The notes beneath the pieces were generated by a model. That model searched no databases. It was not told the DNA's origin and saw only the letters and a list, made by a program, of their open reading frames with translations. Positions 53,340 through 64,000 of a DNA stretch of 64,000 nucleotides are shown here, in pieces (within the stretch, counting starts at the first letter, position 1; the number at the start of each line of letters is the position of its first letter). The position numbers and the translations under genes were made by a program. The DNA comes from Ooceraea biroi (taxonomy: Eukaryota; Arthropoda; Insecta; Hymenoptera; Formicidae). The stretch is taken from positions 8,752,663 to 8,816,662 of the forward strand of contig NC_039509.1 of assembly GCF_003672135.1 (NCBI RefSeq). The letters are read 5' to 3'.

Positions 53340-53852
53340 AAACTCCTGTTTAGGGGAGGCTGCTCCAATGACTTTGACCTTGACATATGTTGTCAAGGTT
53401 ACCCTCCTGAGTAATGTAAAAAAGATTTTAACCGTCGCTCGTTGTTTATTAAAAAGTTATTAACAAAAGAAGTTTAATGATTTTGCACGAATTTTCAGTT
53501 GTCCACGTGAAGCAAGTACGTGACTTAGATATATATTACAAAGATCATCCTCCTGAGTAATCTGCAGAAGGGTTTAGTCATCGCTCGTTGTTTATTAAAA
53601 AGTTATAAACAAAAAATGTTTAATAATTTTACACGAATTATACGTTTCGGTACTACGCTCGTTTTCAGCCCGCTTCGTGGGAGGACGGGGGGGAAGGGCG
53701 AAGCACTGATCCACGCATGTACTTTGCAAAATAACAAACGGGATAGTTAGGTTAGATTAGGTTAGGTTAGGTTTTTCAAATAAAGGAATATCCTCTTTAT
53801 TCATTGAAATTTCAAAGCGTATTTATTTTATCTAATGGATACAGCGAACTCA
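53340..53852. repeat. TTGACC repeats, GC-run segment and TTAGG-like run
   Basis: Two copies of the phrase GTTGTTTATTAAAAAGTTAT with CCTCCTGAGTRA appear. A partial GC-rich palindrome copy (CCCGCTTCGTGGGAGGACGGG) lies near 53680. TTAGGTTAGATTAGG-type repeats are at 53747-53772. No gene is present. Confidence 0.55.
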
Positions 53853-54817
53853 TTATCTCAAAAAGGCATCAATGCGTTCATGAAAATTATATATTTTCTT
53901 GAAGAAAAATTTAGCAAGATAATGTGTAAAGTGGTAATCCCGTGTGCCATAGCACGGAAGATTTGCTCTCATGTCCCTCTACAATCTTCCTATGTTCTGC
54001 GTATGAACACCTGTTTCTGGATCCACAAAATTGGTTATATGATTCACTGTTTGATGTGTATAACTGTTTTCATTATTTATAGAATCATATACACGCCATT
54101 TGTCTGTGTAAATAATTGAACCAGGAGCAACATATTTCCGGATGAGTGGCAATAATGTTTCGGTACTTCGGTTTGGTACAGGCAAAATGAAAATGTTCGT
54201 ACTATTCCTTTCAATTCCACCAAAAAACCATTGTCCTCGTATTATACGTCCGGCATTGTACTTCCTTTTTCCTACTTTTGCCTCATCTATTTCAACAATT
54301 TTATTTATTCCACCAATTGGTTTTTTTTTCGTTAAAAGCCGTTGTTGAAGCAACTAAAAATAATTTAGCAAATAAACACGCAATAGTACTTATGAATAAA
54401 GTAATAAAGTAAAAATGTTTTACTTACCTCTCGACAAAAATTTGTCCAATCGACTACAGCGCTATCATTTAATTGCAACTCAATTTTCAAAAATTTGTAT
54501 CGTGGTGGCTGTAGCATTAAAAAATATCCAATAAAACGACAAATTTTCGCTAAATCTATGTGCGTTCGTGAGAACCATGTTCCATGAAGTGCACTGATTT
54601 TAAAATTGCAAGTTACTTTTCGTCGCTTTCGACCTTGAATAATTTTATAATAGCTCTTTGTGCAATGGAATATATGATTTTCTGAACTGTTTAACAGTAA
54701 TAACACGTTTTCAAATCTTGGACACTTTATTTCTCGACGAATAACTTTCTTGTCACACAAAAAGTTCCACAGAGATTCAAAATTGTGTGTCATGTTGAGA
54801 AATTCGTGCAAACGCAT
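53853..54817 (-). pseudogene. Merlin transposase, one nonsense codon, one intron
   Basis: Exon 1 is 54817-54428 (130 codons), the intron 54354-54427 (74 bp, GTAAGT...TTTTAG) at NFCRE, and exon 2 continues from 54353. Motifs are NKIVEIDEAKVGKRKYNAG (first Asp), WFFGGIERNSTNIF, SIIYTDKWRVYDS (second Asp) and THTQ-like VHTQNIGRL, where a TAG (53979-53981) takes the place of Trp. The same frame then runs DMRANLPCYGTRDYH to a stop at 53853. The residue usually Glu in the QNIE motif reads Gly. Element ends were not resolved. Confidence 0.85.
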
Positions 54818-55089
54818 GTTGAAAAACAGCTAAATAACCTGGTTAGGGTAGGTTAGGTTAAGTTAGATTAAAGCAGAGAATACTTTGTATTTAACTGTTT
54901 CAAAGTGTACCGAAGTGTATGACATACTACCTATGTGATCACGGTCACGGTGACGAGGTCACGGTCGAAGAAACCAAAACAAAACAGTATGCTCAGGTGT
55001 ATAGTAGATATTTGAGTATAAGGCCGGAGACACAATGGTAGGCAACAGGCAAGAGGAACAGGGAATAACCAATCGTGTTGCTCGAATAT

Positions 55090-56091
55090 TGAAAAATTCG
55101 AGACGAAGAAAGAGTGCTCGACGCGTTTCATGAAAACCCTGGAATCAGCGTACATCGTACGGCACTCGAATTTGATCTTTCGCGGTACGAGGTGCATTCC
55201 ATCTTACGGCAAAATGAGTTGCACCCGTACCATTACCAACGAGTGCAACATATTTTACCGAGGGATGTAGAACAACGAATATACTTTTGCGAAGGTTTGT
55301 CATTATCAACTTTTTATATTCACGATAATTTGAAAATGTACTAACCGTCGAAAAACCATACGCAGGATTTCTCGCACAATGTCGACGGAATGTCTCTTCC
55401 CGACATTATTTTATGGACGGACGAATCAACGTTCACACCAAACGGCGTGTTCAATTGCCGCAATTTTTTGTATTGGGCAGATGAAAATCCTTATGTCGTC
55501 CGTCAAGGCGCATTTCAATATCGTTGGTCCATTAACGTTTGGGCGGGAATAATCGGCAATCAAGTCGTAAGTTTAAGTTGAAAGAAAGCAATTTCTCCTG
55601 CTGTTTAAGTAAAATATGTTCGTTTATACTTATTATTTTCAGATTGGTCCATACTTTCTGCCACCGCGTTTAACCGGCGATATTTATAGAAATTTTATAG
55701 TGAACGAATTGCCGATACTTCTCGCGGATGTGCCTCTTCACATACGAAGACAATTAATATTTCAGCACGACGGGGCTCCGGCTCATTTTAGTCGTCAAGT
55801 ACGCGAGGTGTTAGACGTGCATTTTCCCGATAGGTGGATAGGTCGTGGTGGCCCTATTATCTGGCCGGCACGGTCGCCAGACTTGAACGTGTTAGATTTT
55901 TTGTATGGGGACATATAAAAAATGTAATCGAGCACCAGCGTAATGGTACAGAAAACGAGGTACGTGAAGCTATTGTTGCGGCCTTCAATACTATTACGCC
56001 GGACATGGCGCACCGTGCCACACGCGATATTGTACGAAGAGCCGACCTCTGCGTACGAGAAAGGGGACGACATTTCGAACAATTCAATTAA
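55090..56091 (+). pseudogene. DD41D-type transposase with two introns, two frameshifts
   Basis: Exon pieces read VLDAFHENPGISVHRTALEF and LHPYHYQRVQHILPRDVEQR, then intron 1 (about 55295-55365) and FLAQC. After a one-base shift near 55385 comes MSLPDIILWTDESTFTPNG (first Asp) to GIIGNQV. Intron 2 (55570-55642, GTAAGT...TTTCAG) follows, then IGPYFLPPRLTGDIYRNF, FQHDGAPAHFSRQ (second Asp) and ARSPDLNVLDF (third Asp, 41 residues on). A second shift near 55900 precedes WGHIKNVIEHQ and GRHFEQ. Intron 2 sits at the same place as in the copy at 50545. The helix-turn-helix start is incomplete. Confidence 0.83.
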
Positions 56092-56099
56092 ATTAATCG

Positions 56100-56583
56100 A
56101 ATTAAATAATGAGAGTGGATTAGGCCTACCGGGGAAACCACTATAAAAAACCGCACCGAGCTATCTACCGCTAGGTGGTGTGGAAATGATAGCGTATCAT
56201 TTCCTTGTTATTAAAAATACCGCGCTGGAAAATTATTGTTTCCTCGTCGGCAATGTACGGAAAGCACAAATACATAATAGATTCTCGGCGCGGTATCATA
56301 TGTCACGCGCCGCGCTTCGCGAGTCGCTCGCGGTTCCCCCCTCGCCCCTCTCTTCTTGACTCCGTCTCTCGCTCTCAGCTATACCGAAAATAGTAAACAG
56401 ATACGCCTTCTATATCTCCCGAGTCTGGCCTAACGCTTTCAGCGCGTTTATTGGCTCAGACGTATATGTTAATAACTTAATAACTATTGCGAATTTCGAA
56501 AAATAGTATGTGACTTTTCTTCTCGGTTTACTTCTATCTACCTGTACTTTCCATCTGAGTCACTTTATTTCGGATACCCTGTA
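56100..56583 (+). mobile_element. 3' flank of DD41D-type element
   Basis: Non-coding DNA follows the stop. GGGGAAACCACT and GAGCTATCTACCGCTAGGTGG are shared with 51475-51530 behind the other copy. The element appears to end GGATACCCTG at about 56581 beside TA. Nothing else is seen. Confidence 0.6.
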
Positions 56584-56587
56584 TGTC

Positions 56588-56860
56588 AAGGTCAAGGTCA
56601 AGGTCATTGGGGCTGGCTCCCCTAATTGGCATATTTACCAAAGTTATTAACAAAAGAATTTCGAAAGTATCTCTTGTTCGTTGAAATGCTCTCTTTGTGT
56701 GGAAACATTGCCGCTGTGTTTACATACTACAGTTCTATATACGGTGTCAATAAAATCTATAAGCTACCAATAACATTTCAACGAACAAGCGATACTTTCG
56801 AAATTCTTTTGTTAATAGCTTTTAATAAACAACCTAACAAGTTAGGTTAGGTTAGGTTGA
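56588..56860. repeat. foldback repeat ending in TTAGG units
   Basis: Arms of about 45 bp (56643-56688 and 56776-56819) are inverted and share TTCGAAAGTATC and GTTCGTTGAAATG. At about 56842-56858 there are three TTAGG units, the target side of the R1-type LINE. Confidence 0.65.
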
Positions 56861-57724
56861 GTCTGGTCGAGTATCTTGAGGTGTACGGACGTGCTTTCGT
56901 ACCGCTCCGTGCCTTCAGGCTTATTCGGGCGTTCTTTTACCACTTGCGGTTTTAATATTGTGTGTTTTTAGTAGTTTCGCACGTGCTTTTCACGAATCTC
57001 GTGGAGTTTTGCCGAAATTTCGACGGATTTCCGAGATTTTCTGTCGAGGTGCTGAGGCGGCCATCTTTAGGTTAGCTCGTTCGACATCGCAGTCGGATAT
57101 TTCGCGTTTTCGGACATCGCGAGTGTTTTTCGTGTGCGCGACGTGCTTTTTCGGCTTTCCTGACGGCTTTGGGACACTCCGGTGCCCAAGAGACATTCCA
57201 GGAAACCATTTTTCCTGTGGACGTGCTTGCCGTGCTGTCTCGTGACAGTTAACGGTCACTCGCCACATCGGGACGTCGTTTTTGATATTTATAGCGTTTG
57301 TTCGTGGTTGTGCGGTTTTTCGGGAGTGCGGTTAACGTGCCCGGTGCCTGTGCATTTGCGTTTTTGCGTGTACGAAGCGTGTGGGACTTCGTTCTTTTTT
57401 GGCGGCAGTTTTTCGGCGCGAAGCGGGTTGCAGCCGCCATTTTGGTGTCCAGCCCGCGTTTTTTTAGGCCGGTTTTCACCAACGGTGAGTTGAATAAGTT
57501 TTTTGGATTTTTCCCTATCTAGGGGCTTTCCCCTAGGTTAATGTTTTTGTCGTTTTTACGGTTTTTATGTGTTTTGGTGGGTAGTTTGTTAATCCGTTAA
57601 GTAGTATTGTTCGGTATTCGGTCGTGATTAATTTTCGCGGGCCTAGGGAATTTTCCCTAGGTCTAGTTATTTTTTTGTTTTTGGCTGATTTTCGCCTTTG
57701 TTGTGTTTTTTTGTGCTTTCCGCA

Positions 57725-59712
57725 ATGGCTAGCGTGTATGATCAGGAGGAGCCTCTTCCACCGGAGAGCCCCTTCTCTGGCATGCCTATGCCGGACGAAC
57801 CGAGCACTTCTAGTGCTTGTGCTGTGTCTCCTTCTCAGGAGGCCCCCCCTGACGTAGGGGTTGCTGATGCGATTGACCGTACTGATGTCGTTGCGTTCTC
57901 TGATGATGACGATATGTCTGTTAGTTCATACATGTCGCAAGTGTCTGGCGCTTCTCATGCTTTGCGTGCTAATAAGCACAAGAAGCGTAAGGCTTTTAAC
58001 CGCCTTTCTGATGATGATTCGGACGGGGCTGTATCCTTCCGTCCTTGCGATGACGCTACGTCTTCGCATGACACTTGTGCGCGTATCGCTGCGTACGCCG
58101 ATCAGGTTGACGACATCCGCAAGCGGAGCGGTAAAATGCAGGGTAAGCTGAGCGGGGATATGAAACAGCTCCTCCGCAAAATAAAGGATGCCACTTTTAT
58201 TTTGGCTGGCCGCGGCAGCCCTGATGAGGCTGACCATTTGCGCCGCTCTTTGACCTCCCTACAGCGTGAGGTCACTGCGCTTCGTGATGCTAATACGCAT
58301 TTGCGACGCGCGTATGATGAGGCTATGGCGAAGGCGTCTATGCCGCCTCCGCCGGCTCCTCCTGTGAAGTCAAAGCCGACTATCGTCGCGAATGATTTGT
58401 GTCCGACGGTTAAACTTGTGCGAATGGACCCACCGGCCCGCGCGACTGTTGTTCCCCCTCCCGTGGGCGTTAAGGAGCCCGCCGCTCCCTCCTTCGCCCG
58501 ATGTACAGACTATTACGGACACGGTTGTCCAGACGGTTATGGCTGCGTTACGCCAGCGGGGTGTGCTTGGTCCGCGTACGCGAAGCGCGTCTCGTAGTAC
58601 TAGTCGAGGGTGTTGTCAGCCCTTTCGAAGTGCGTCGCGCAGTCAACGCCGCGATACCCGTAGTTTAACTCAGCCTGTCGCGTATGTGGCTGATTTGTAT
58701 TATTCGCCGCCTGGCCCGGTGCCGTGGTATGATACGTCTTTTGATCGCGATTATGATCGCGATTACCCGTCGATGGGTTGTCAAGGTCCTCCGGCTGCGT
58801 ATGCCGGGGCTCCTCTTTCCGACGTGTATGATTCGCGTTACGGTCCCCTGTCTTCGTACGCGGGGGCTGCTCGCCGTCCGGCTAGTCAGCCCTGTCTTCC
58901 TGCGGCTACACGAGGATCAGCGGATCCTCAGCGCCCATCGCGTGATCGTCGTCGTCCCCCTCGTACGTCCGTTGTAACGGTTACGCGCGCGGAAAACGGG
59001 CCTTCGTATGCGGCCACGCTTACGCAGGCAAATCGAAGTTGCCTGATATCGGGTTGGAGAAGACTCGCGTCCGGTATACGAATACTGGCGCCCTTCTTAT
59101 CGAGGTAGGTGGTCCTGATAACAGGACCAAGGCGGATGCGCTCGCGGGGCATCTCCGGGAGATGCTTCAAGATGGTGCAAAGGTAGGTCGCCCTGTAAAG
59201 ATGGCCGAGCTCCAGTTCGTGGGGTTGGACGAATCGGTCACGTCCGGGGAGGTTGCGCAGGTGGTTGCGCAGATCGGCGAGTGCTCGCCACATGACGTTC
59301 GCGTCGGCAGTATTCGGCCGCTGCGCAACGGCCTGGGGATTGTGTGAGCGCAATGCCCGCTCGCGGCGGCGATCAAAGTTTCCAACCAGGGCAAGGTGCG
59401 CCTTGGATGGATGCTGGTGCGCGCGGAATTAATGAAGGCTAAGCCTTTATGTTGTTTCCGATGTCTTGAGGTCGGCCATGTTGCGCAGGGCTGCACACGT
59501 TCGGATCGTACAGACGTGTGCTTCCGGTGTAATGCGCCGGGCCATAAAGCTTCGACGTGTACGGATCCGAGTCCAAGTCGTCTTTTGTGCCGGGAGACCG
59601 GGTTGCCTGCTGAGCACCGCGTGGGGAGTGCGCAATGTCAGCCGGCCGTGGCTGACGCGCGAAGGGCGGGACGGGGGGCTGCCCCACCTGCTGGTTCCCG
59701 TTCGGCTCGTTA
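57725..59712 (+). pseudogene. R1-clade LINE ORF1 (gag-like), frameshifted
   Basis: It starts MASVYDQEEPLPPESPFSGM. An acidic, Ser-rich N-terminus is followed by a coiled-coil-like segment (RRSLTSLQREVTALRDANTH) and a Pro-rich linker. Frames shift near 58500 and 59030. The C-terminal part has LRNGLGIV, a stop at 59345-59347, then CCHC knuckles CFRCLEVGHVAQGC and CFRCNAPGHKASTC, with a possible third. These bind RNA in R1/TRAS-type particles. It is not functional as it stands. Confidence 0.82.
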
Positions 59713-62700
59713 ATGAATTTGTTGCAGTTTAACTGCAATCACTCGAAAGCTGCCCAAGACCTGGCCTTTCAAACGATGGCGGAGCGCGGTGCTCCCATCG
59801 CTTTGTTCGCGGAGCCATATCGAGCTGCTGGAGCTGGGAAGTGGGTCTCCAGCCTCGACGGGACGTGCGCGATATTTTTGAGTTCGAGGTCGTCGTTTTC
59901 GTGTTTGTGGACGCCGCGCCATCGGGGCAACGGGTTTGTTTCGGTCGAGGTTAACGACTTGCTGCTTGTGGCGTGTTATTTCTCGCCCAAGCCGCAGCGG
60001 GATTTCGAGCGGTTTTTGTCGCACCTTGAGAACGTCGTGCGCGTGTTCTCGCACCGTAAGTTACTCGTGGCCGGCGATTTTAACGCTCGTTCGGTTGAAT
60101 GGGGGGATACGCGGACTTCAACTCGCGGTGAGTGTTTGGGTGAGTGGGCGGCATCTTTGTCGCTCCACCTCCTTAACCGGGGTATTATCCCCACCGTAGA
60201 TCGGTACCAGGGTCGTTCGATCGTCGACCTTGCGTGAGGCTCTTCCGCCCTTCTTCCGTTCCTGTCCGCATGGCAGGTCCTGGAGAATGAGTCGCTGTCC
60301 GATCATCGGATGATCCTTTTGCGGGTCGACAAACTTACCGCTCGACGCGAACGCGATATTGTGGTAAGGGACATTCGTTGGTCCCTTAAAAAGCTTGATA
60401 AGGAGAAGCTCGACACCATACTGGCGTTTGCGACATGGTTCTCGGGCGCGGTGGATGCCGGCGTGCCTGTCGATGATCGGGCTGCTGATCTTGTGACCAG
60501 GGTCGCGGATCTGTGTGACGTGATCATGCCGCGGGTCCGCCGTCCCGTGGACCGTCGCGGCGTCTATTAGTAGGGTGGGGAGCTCTCTCAGGCTCGTTCG
60601 ACGGTTAACGCCGCACGCCGTAAGTATACGCGTGCGCGTCGCGGCCGGAATGCCGCTCGGATGTTATTGGCGCGGCAGACTTATGTCGCCGCGCATAAAT
60701 CTTATCGCCAGCTCATTGTTCGTGCCCAGGAACGCGCGTGGGCTGAGCTGCTTGGGGAAGTGAATGCGGATCCGTGGGGCCGGCCCTATCGCATAGTTTT
60801 GAAGAAACTCCGTAGTTCGGGCGGACCTGCACCCCTTGCGCTTATGATGTCACCGGATGCGCATCGTATTATTTCGGGGTTGTTTCCCCTCGCACCGGAT
60901 ATCGTAGCTTCACGCGCTGTCGCCACTATTCCGTTGTCCCAGCCTCCTTCCGAGGACTGGGACGCGCCGTACGCGATAACCGCGGCGGAGATCGCGCGGT
61001 GTATTACCAGGGTTGGTCGGCGCAATACTGTCCCTGGTCCGGCCGGAATACCGGGTCTTATTTGGCGACACCTGCTTCGCTCTGCCCCTGACGAGACGAT
61101 TTCTGTCCTTAACCAGTGTATCGCCTCGGGTGTGTTCCCCGCTCGATGGAAGCAGGCCAAGTTGGTCCTGCTGAAAAAGAGCGGCCTCCCGGACGGTGAT
61201 CCAGGTGGGTACCGTCCCATCTGTCTCTTGGATGAGGCTGGCAAGGTCTTCGAGCGCACTATCGCTCTGCACCTTACGGAGCATGTCGCGCGTTGCGGTG
61301 GTATTAGTCAATACCAATACGGTTTTTGCGTCAATCGGTCGACGTGTGACGCTTTGCGTTTTATGGTTAGGACGGTTCGCGCGTATACCACAGCGGGTGG
61401 TTTTTGTGTCGCCGTTTCTTTAGACATTAAGAACACCTTTAATACTCTTCCGTGGCCCGTGATCTTAGCCGCACTTGAGGACTGGCACGTTCCTGCCTAC
61501 CATTGACATTTTGCGTTCTTACCTGTCCGACCGGTGGGTCTACGCGGTGTTAGGTGATGGCTCTGTCATTCGACACCAAGTCGAGTGCGGTGTCCCGCAG
61601 GGTGCGGTGCTGGCCGCGCTTCTCTGAATCGTCACGTACGACCAGGTGTTGCGCACAGCACTGCCGCCGGATTGTTTTTTGTCCGGATTCGCTGATGATA
61701 CTACCCTCCTCGTGGGGGGTCGCGATGAACGCGAGATACGCGCGCGTGCGACTCTAGCAGTCTCGCTTGTGTTGAACGCCAGTAAGCGTCTTGGTTTGCA
61801 GGTCGCGCCTTCGAAGACAACCGCCGTGGTCTTCGGACGCCCTGCCCTGTTTTTTGCGAAGCGCGGGCTCCCCGTGGATGACGTGGTGGTGCTTCACCCC
61901 CGTCATCAAGAGTCTTGGCGTTCAACTAGATCGTAAGTTTTTATTTATCCCGCACGCCGAATACGTCGTGGAAAAGGCTACCCGGGTCGCGAACGCGCTG
62001 TCACGGCTGATGCCCAACCTCCGCGGGCCCAGCGAAGACAAACGTCGTTTATACGTGTATACTGTGTTGGTTATCCTGCTGTACGCGGCCCCCGTGTGGG
62101 CGCAGCGGGATATGCCTCGTCGCGTCAAAATGCTGATGAACCGGGTTCATCAGCGTTTGTGCGCTCGCATCGTGTCGGCGTACCGTACCGTCTCGGATAC
62201 GGCGGTCGATATGCTGGCTCGCGTTCCACCGGTGGAGTGTCTGGCCGAGGGACGTTCGTGGGGCTTTGACCACTTTTTAACTATCCGAGGGACACGCTAC
62301 ACAGTGACTCCCGTGGATCACCGACTCCGTGCGCGTTTGCGTAAGCAGGTGCACGACAGGATCCGCGAGCGTTGGAAGACTGCCATCGCTGCGATGATCC
62401 CCGCAGACCTGGGGGTTCCGATGTCGGCGCCTTCTCCTTCCGGTCTTCGACCAATGGATGGATCGCACCCACGGCAGGCTTAATTACCACGTCACCCAGT
62501 GGTTCAGCGGTCACGGAGCGTATAACTCCTTCCTTGTCCGTATCGGCAGAAGGGAGTCGGATGAGTGTCCATATTGTTTGGCGTCCCTCGAGAACGCCAC
62601 CCACGTATTGTACTCATGCCCAGTTTGGTGTGATTACAGGGCTTCCATCGACCCACCCGGAGGCAGCCTCCCGACGGCTTAGTGGCGACTGGTCAGCCGC

Positions 62701-62838
62701 ATGCTGACCAGCAAGGAGTAGTGGAGCAGGGTGGCGGAGGTCATCTCCACCATCTTCATGCTCCGCGAAGAAGACGGCCGCGAAGAGGAGCGGCTGTTGT
62801 TGGCTGCACAGGCCGCAGTCGACAGGGGCGTAGTTTAG
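59713..62838 (+). pseudogene. R1-clade LINE ORF2: endonuclease and reverse transcriptase
   Basis: The endonuclease starts LLQFNCNHSKAAQDLAFQ, has ALFAEPYRA, GDFNARSVEWG and, past a TGA at 60235, SLSDHRMIL. A TAG follows at 60568. The RT has NTVPGPAGIPGLIW, YRPICLLDEAGKVFER, VSLDIKNTFNTLPW, GVPQG and FADDTTLLVGG, with frame changes near 61500 and 61910 and a TGA at about 61625. The C-terminal knuckle CPYCLASLENATHVLYSC is at about 62570. The frame ends at TAG 62836-62838. Motif order and the FNCNHSKAAQD start fit the R1 clade. Confidence 0.87.
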
Positions 62839-63137
62839 ATAACTAACCCGGCAGCGTGACCCATCCGCGGTGTTTGTACGGTTTTGGTTAGGGTGGGGCA
62901 TTCTGCCCAGTTGTGGCAGGGTTGTTCCGATTTTTTTTTATGGACGTGCGCAGTCCGGTTGGGTGGGGGGGGGGGTGATGGCCGAACCTCCTGGGGGCCA
63001 GGGGGCTCACAGGGGGACGTAGGTCGCATAATATCACCCATTTTAGCCGGGAGCGTGGAACCGGTGGGGGGCCCTGATGTATTGCGCATTTTAGTTCCGC
63101 GGCTCCCTGTGAGAGGTTTGGATGGTGGGATTAAAAA

Positions 63138-63990
63138 AAAGGTTAGGTTAAAGCAGAGAATACTTTGTATTTAACTGTTTATGCTTTTGGTTAGAGTGAA
63201 GAATACTTTGTACTTATATTAAAAGAAACTATTCTATATATTAACGATTCACTTTAAATGACTTTCCTTCCTTCGTTCATATACATATTCGTCGTTAATA
63301 TCTTTCAATATTCAAAACTAGATGGCGTTTGTTCCTCGCGCGCTTCGCGCGCTCGGTATTTTTAGAAGCTGCAAGACGATTGCACATAGCCTATGTTACT
63401 CAGGACGATCTAAGCTATCCACCAGTGAAAGATTTTTTCAAATCGGTTTAGTAGTTTCTGAGATTACCTCGAACAATGGAACAAACTTTACCTCTTTATA
63501 TATTAGTATAGATATAGATAACTACTATATTTGCAAAATTTCTTTTGTTAATAACTTTTTTTTAGCTGTCCACGTGAAGCAAGAACATGATAATGACATA
63601 TATTACAAAGGTCACCTTCCCGAATAACCCGCACTAGGTTTTAGTTGTCGATCGTTGTTTATGAAAAAGTTATTAACAAAAGAAATTTCGAAAGTATAGT
63701 AGTTATTTTGAATATTGAAAGATATAAACGACGAATTTGTATATAAACGAAGAAAGGAAAGTCATTTAAAGCAGTGAATTGTTAATATATAGAATAGTTT
63801 CTTTTAACCCATTAACGCCTAACAAGCTCGAAGTCTTTGCTCATTTTCCAGCCTCATTCTCGGAAAGAATCACGAAGTATATTTTTACCAAAACAATGAT
63901 TCTTACTATTTTTGAGTGTGCTCTTCCGAATTCCGAGGTCAAAATTGAGCCTCCGTGCCTCAGAACAAAAATATAGCATATTAAATATAA
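63138..63990. repeat. foldback repeat and AT-rich end of window
   Basis: GGTTAGGTTAAAGCAGAGAA continues the target repeat of the LINE. Inverted arms at about 63215-63330 and 63690-63806 share GAAACTATTCTATATATTAA and GACTTTCCTTCCTTCGTT, with TTGACC-type sequence between them. No gene is seen to the end. Confidence 0.6.
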
Positions 63991-64000
63991 AAAAACATCA

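Larger units (their letters stand above)
56860..63137 (+). mobile_element. R1-clade LINE, near full length, in TTAGG-like target
   Basis: A GC-rich ~6.3-kb block has a 5' untranslated region (56860-57724), ORF1 (57725-59712), ORF2 (59713-62838), a 3' untranslated region and a short A-run (63130-63137). The left flank has three TTAGG units and the right flank continues GGTTAGGTTA. The right flank beyond that matches 54853-54900, so the element was inserted inside a dispersed repeat containing TTAGG units. R1-clade relatives (TRAS, SART) target telomeric TTAGG. Many stops show it is dead. Confidence 0.82.

Noticed and set aside
53746..53775. TTAGG-like runs as evidence of a telomere
   Set aside because: The runs are short, imperfect and flanked on both sides by TE sequence. 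They are interstitial.
57182..57520. Frames in the 5' part of the R1-type LINE before ORF1
   Set aside because: Overlapping frames on both strands in a GC-rich untranslated region. None has the expected gag features, which start at 57725.

Overview
The window is almost wholly transposable-element (TE) DNA from an animal genome, most likely an insect and probably an ant or another hymenopteran. The reasons are the mix of Penelope-like, R1-type, BEL/Pao, piggyBac, Kolobok, Merlin and DD41D mariner-like elements, transposases with a DUF4817-type N-terminus, and TTAGG-type repeats. The species cannot be told from the sequence. I recognise no ordinary host gene, tRNA or rRNA. Nearly every coding region is TE-encoded and most carry stops, frameshifts or truncations.

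Layout. 1-3 kb: end of a Penelope-like element (PLE) and foldback repeats. 3.1-18.6 kb: an I/Jockey-type LINE split by a deep nest. A piggyBac-like element (6892-18084, TTAA duplication) holds a Tc1-like element with ~970-bp terminal inverted repeats (7498-17468, TA). That holds a 6.6-kb element ending TGTTACGTCC...GGACGTAACA (8608-15246, 4-bp duplication AGGG). That in turn holds a DD41D-like mariner relative (8949-10621) and a Kolobok-like element (12206-14843, TTAA). 19-24.7 kb: a deleted Kolobok copy and palindromic repeats. 24.8-30.4 kb: a large palindrome whose right arm is split by a second TGTTACG-ended element (27401-29656) with two overlapping genes for small multi-CxxC proteins. 30.6-34.9 kb: PLE pieces and a third TGTTACG-ended element (32181-33776). 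35-38 kb: BEL/Pao pol. 39.5-41.4 kb: two small unknown genes behind duplicated upstream blocks. 41.7-45.3 kb: a Merlin element with a mariner relative inside. 46-49.3 kb: palindromes and the longest PLE. 50.5-56.6 kb: mariner relatives and a second Merlin transposase. 56.9-63.1 kb: a ~6-kb GC-rich R1-clade LINE inserted in TTAGG-like sequence.

Most promising for novelty. (1) The TGTTACG-ended elements have 4-bp target duplications and carry complete cargo transcription units, not a transposase. In two of them the start codon seems to be created by splicing (A|TG across the intron). The third has a two-gene unit with an ATGA overlap. (2) Several foldback families share a terminus made of a stem-loop followed by the box CGCCAAGTA, with paired changes in the stem between families. 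(3) The nested insertions give a clear relative chronology. Family names rest on motif recognition without database searches.
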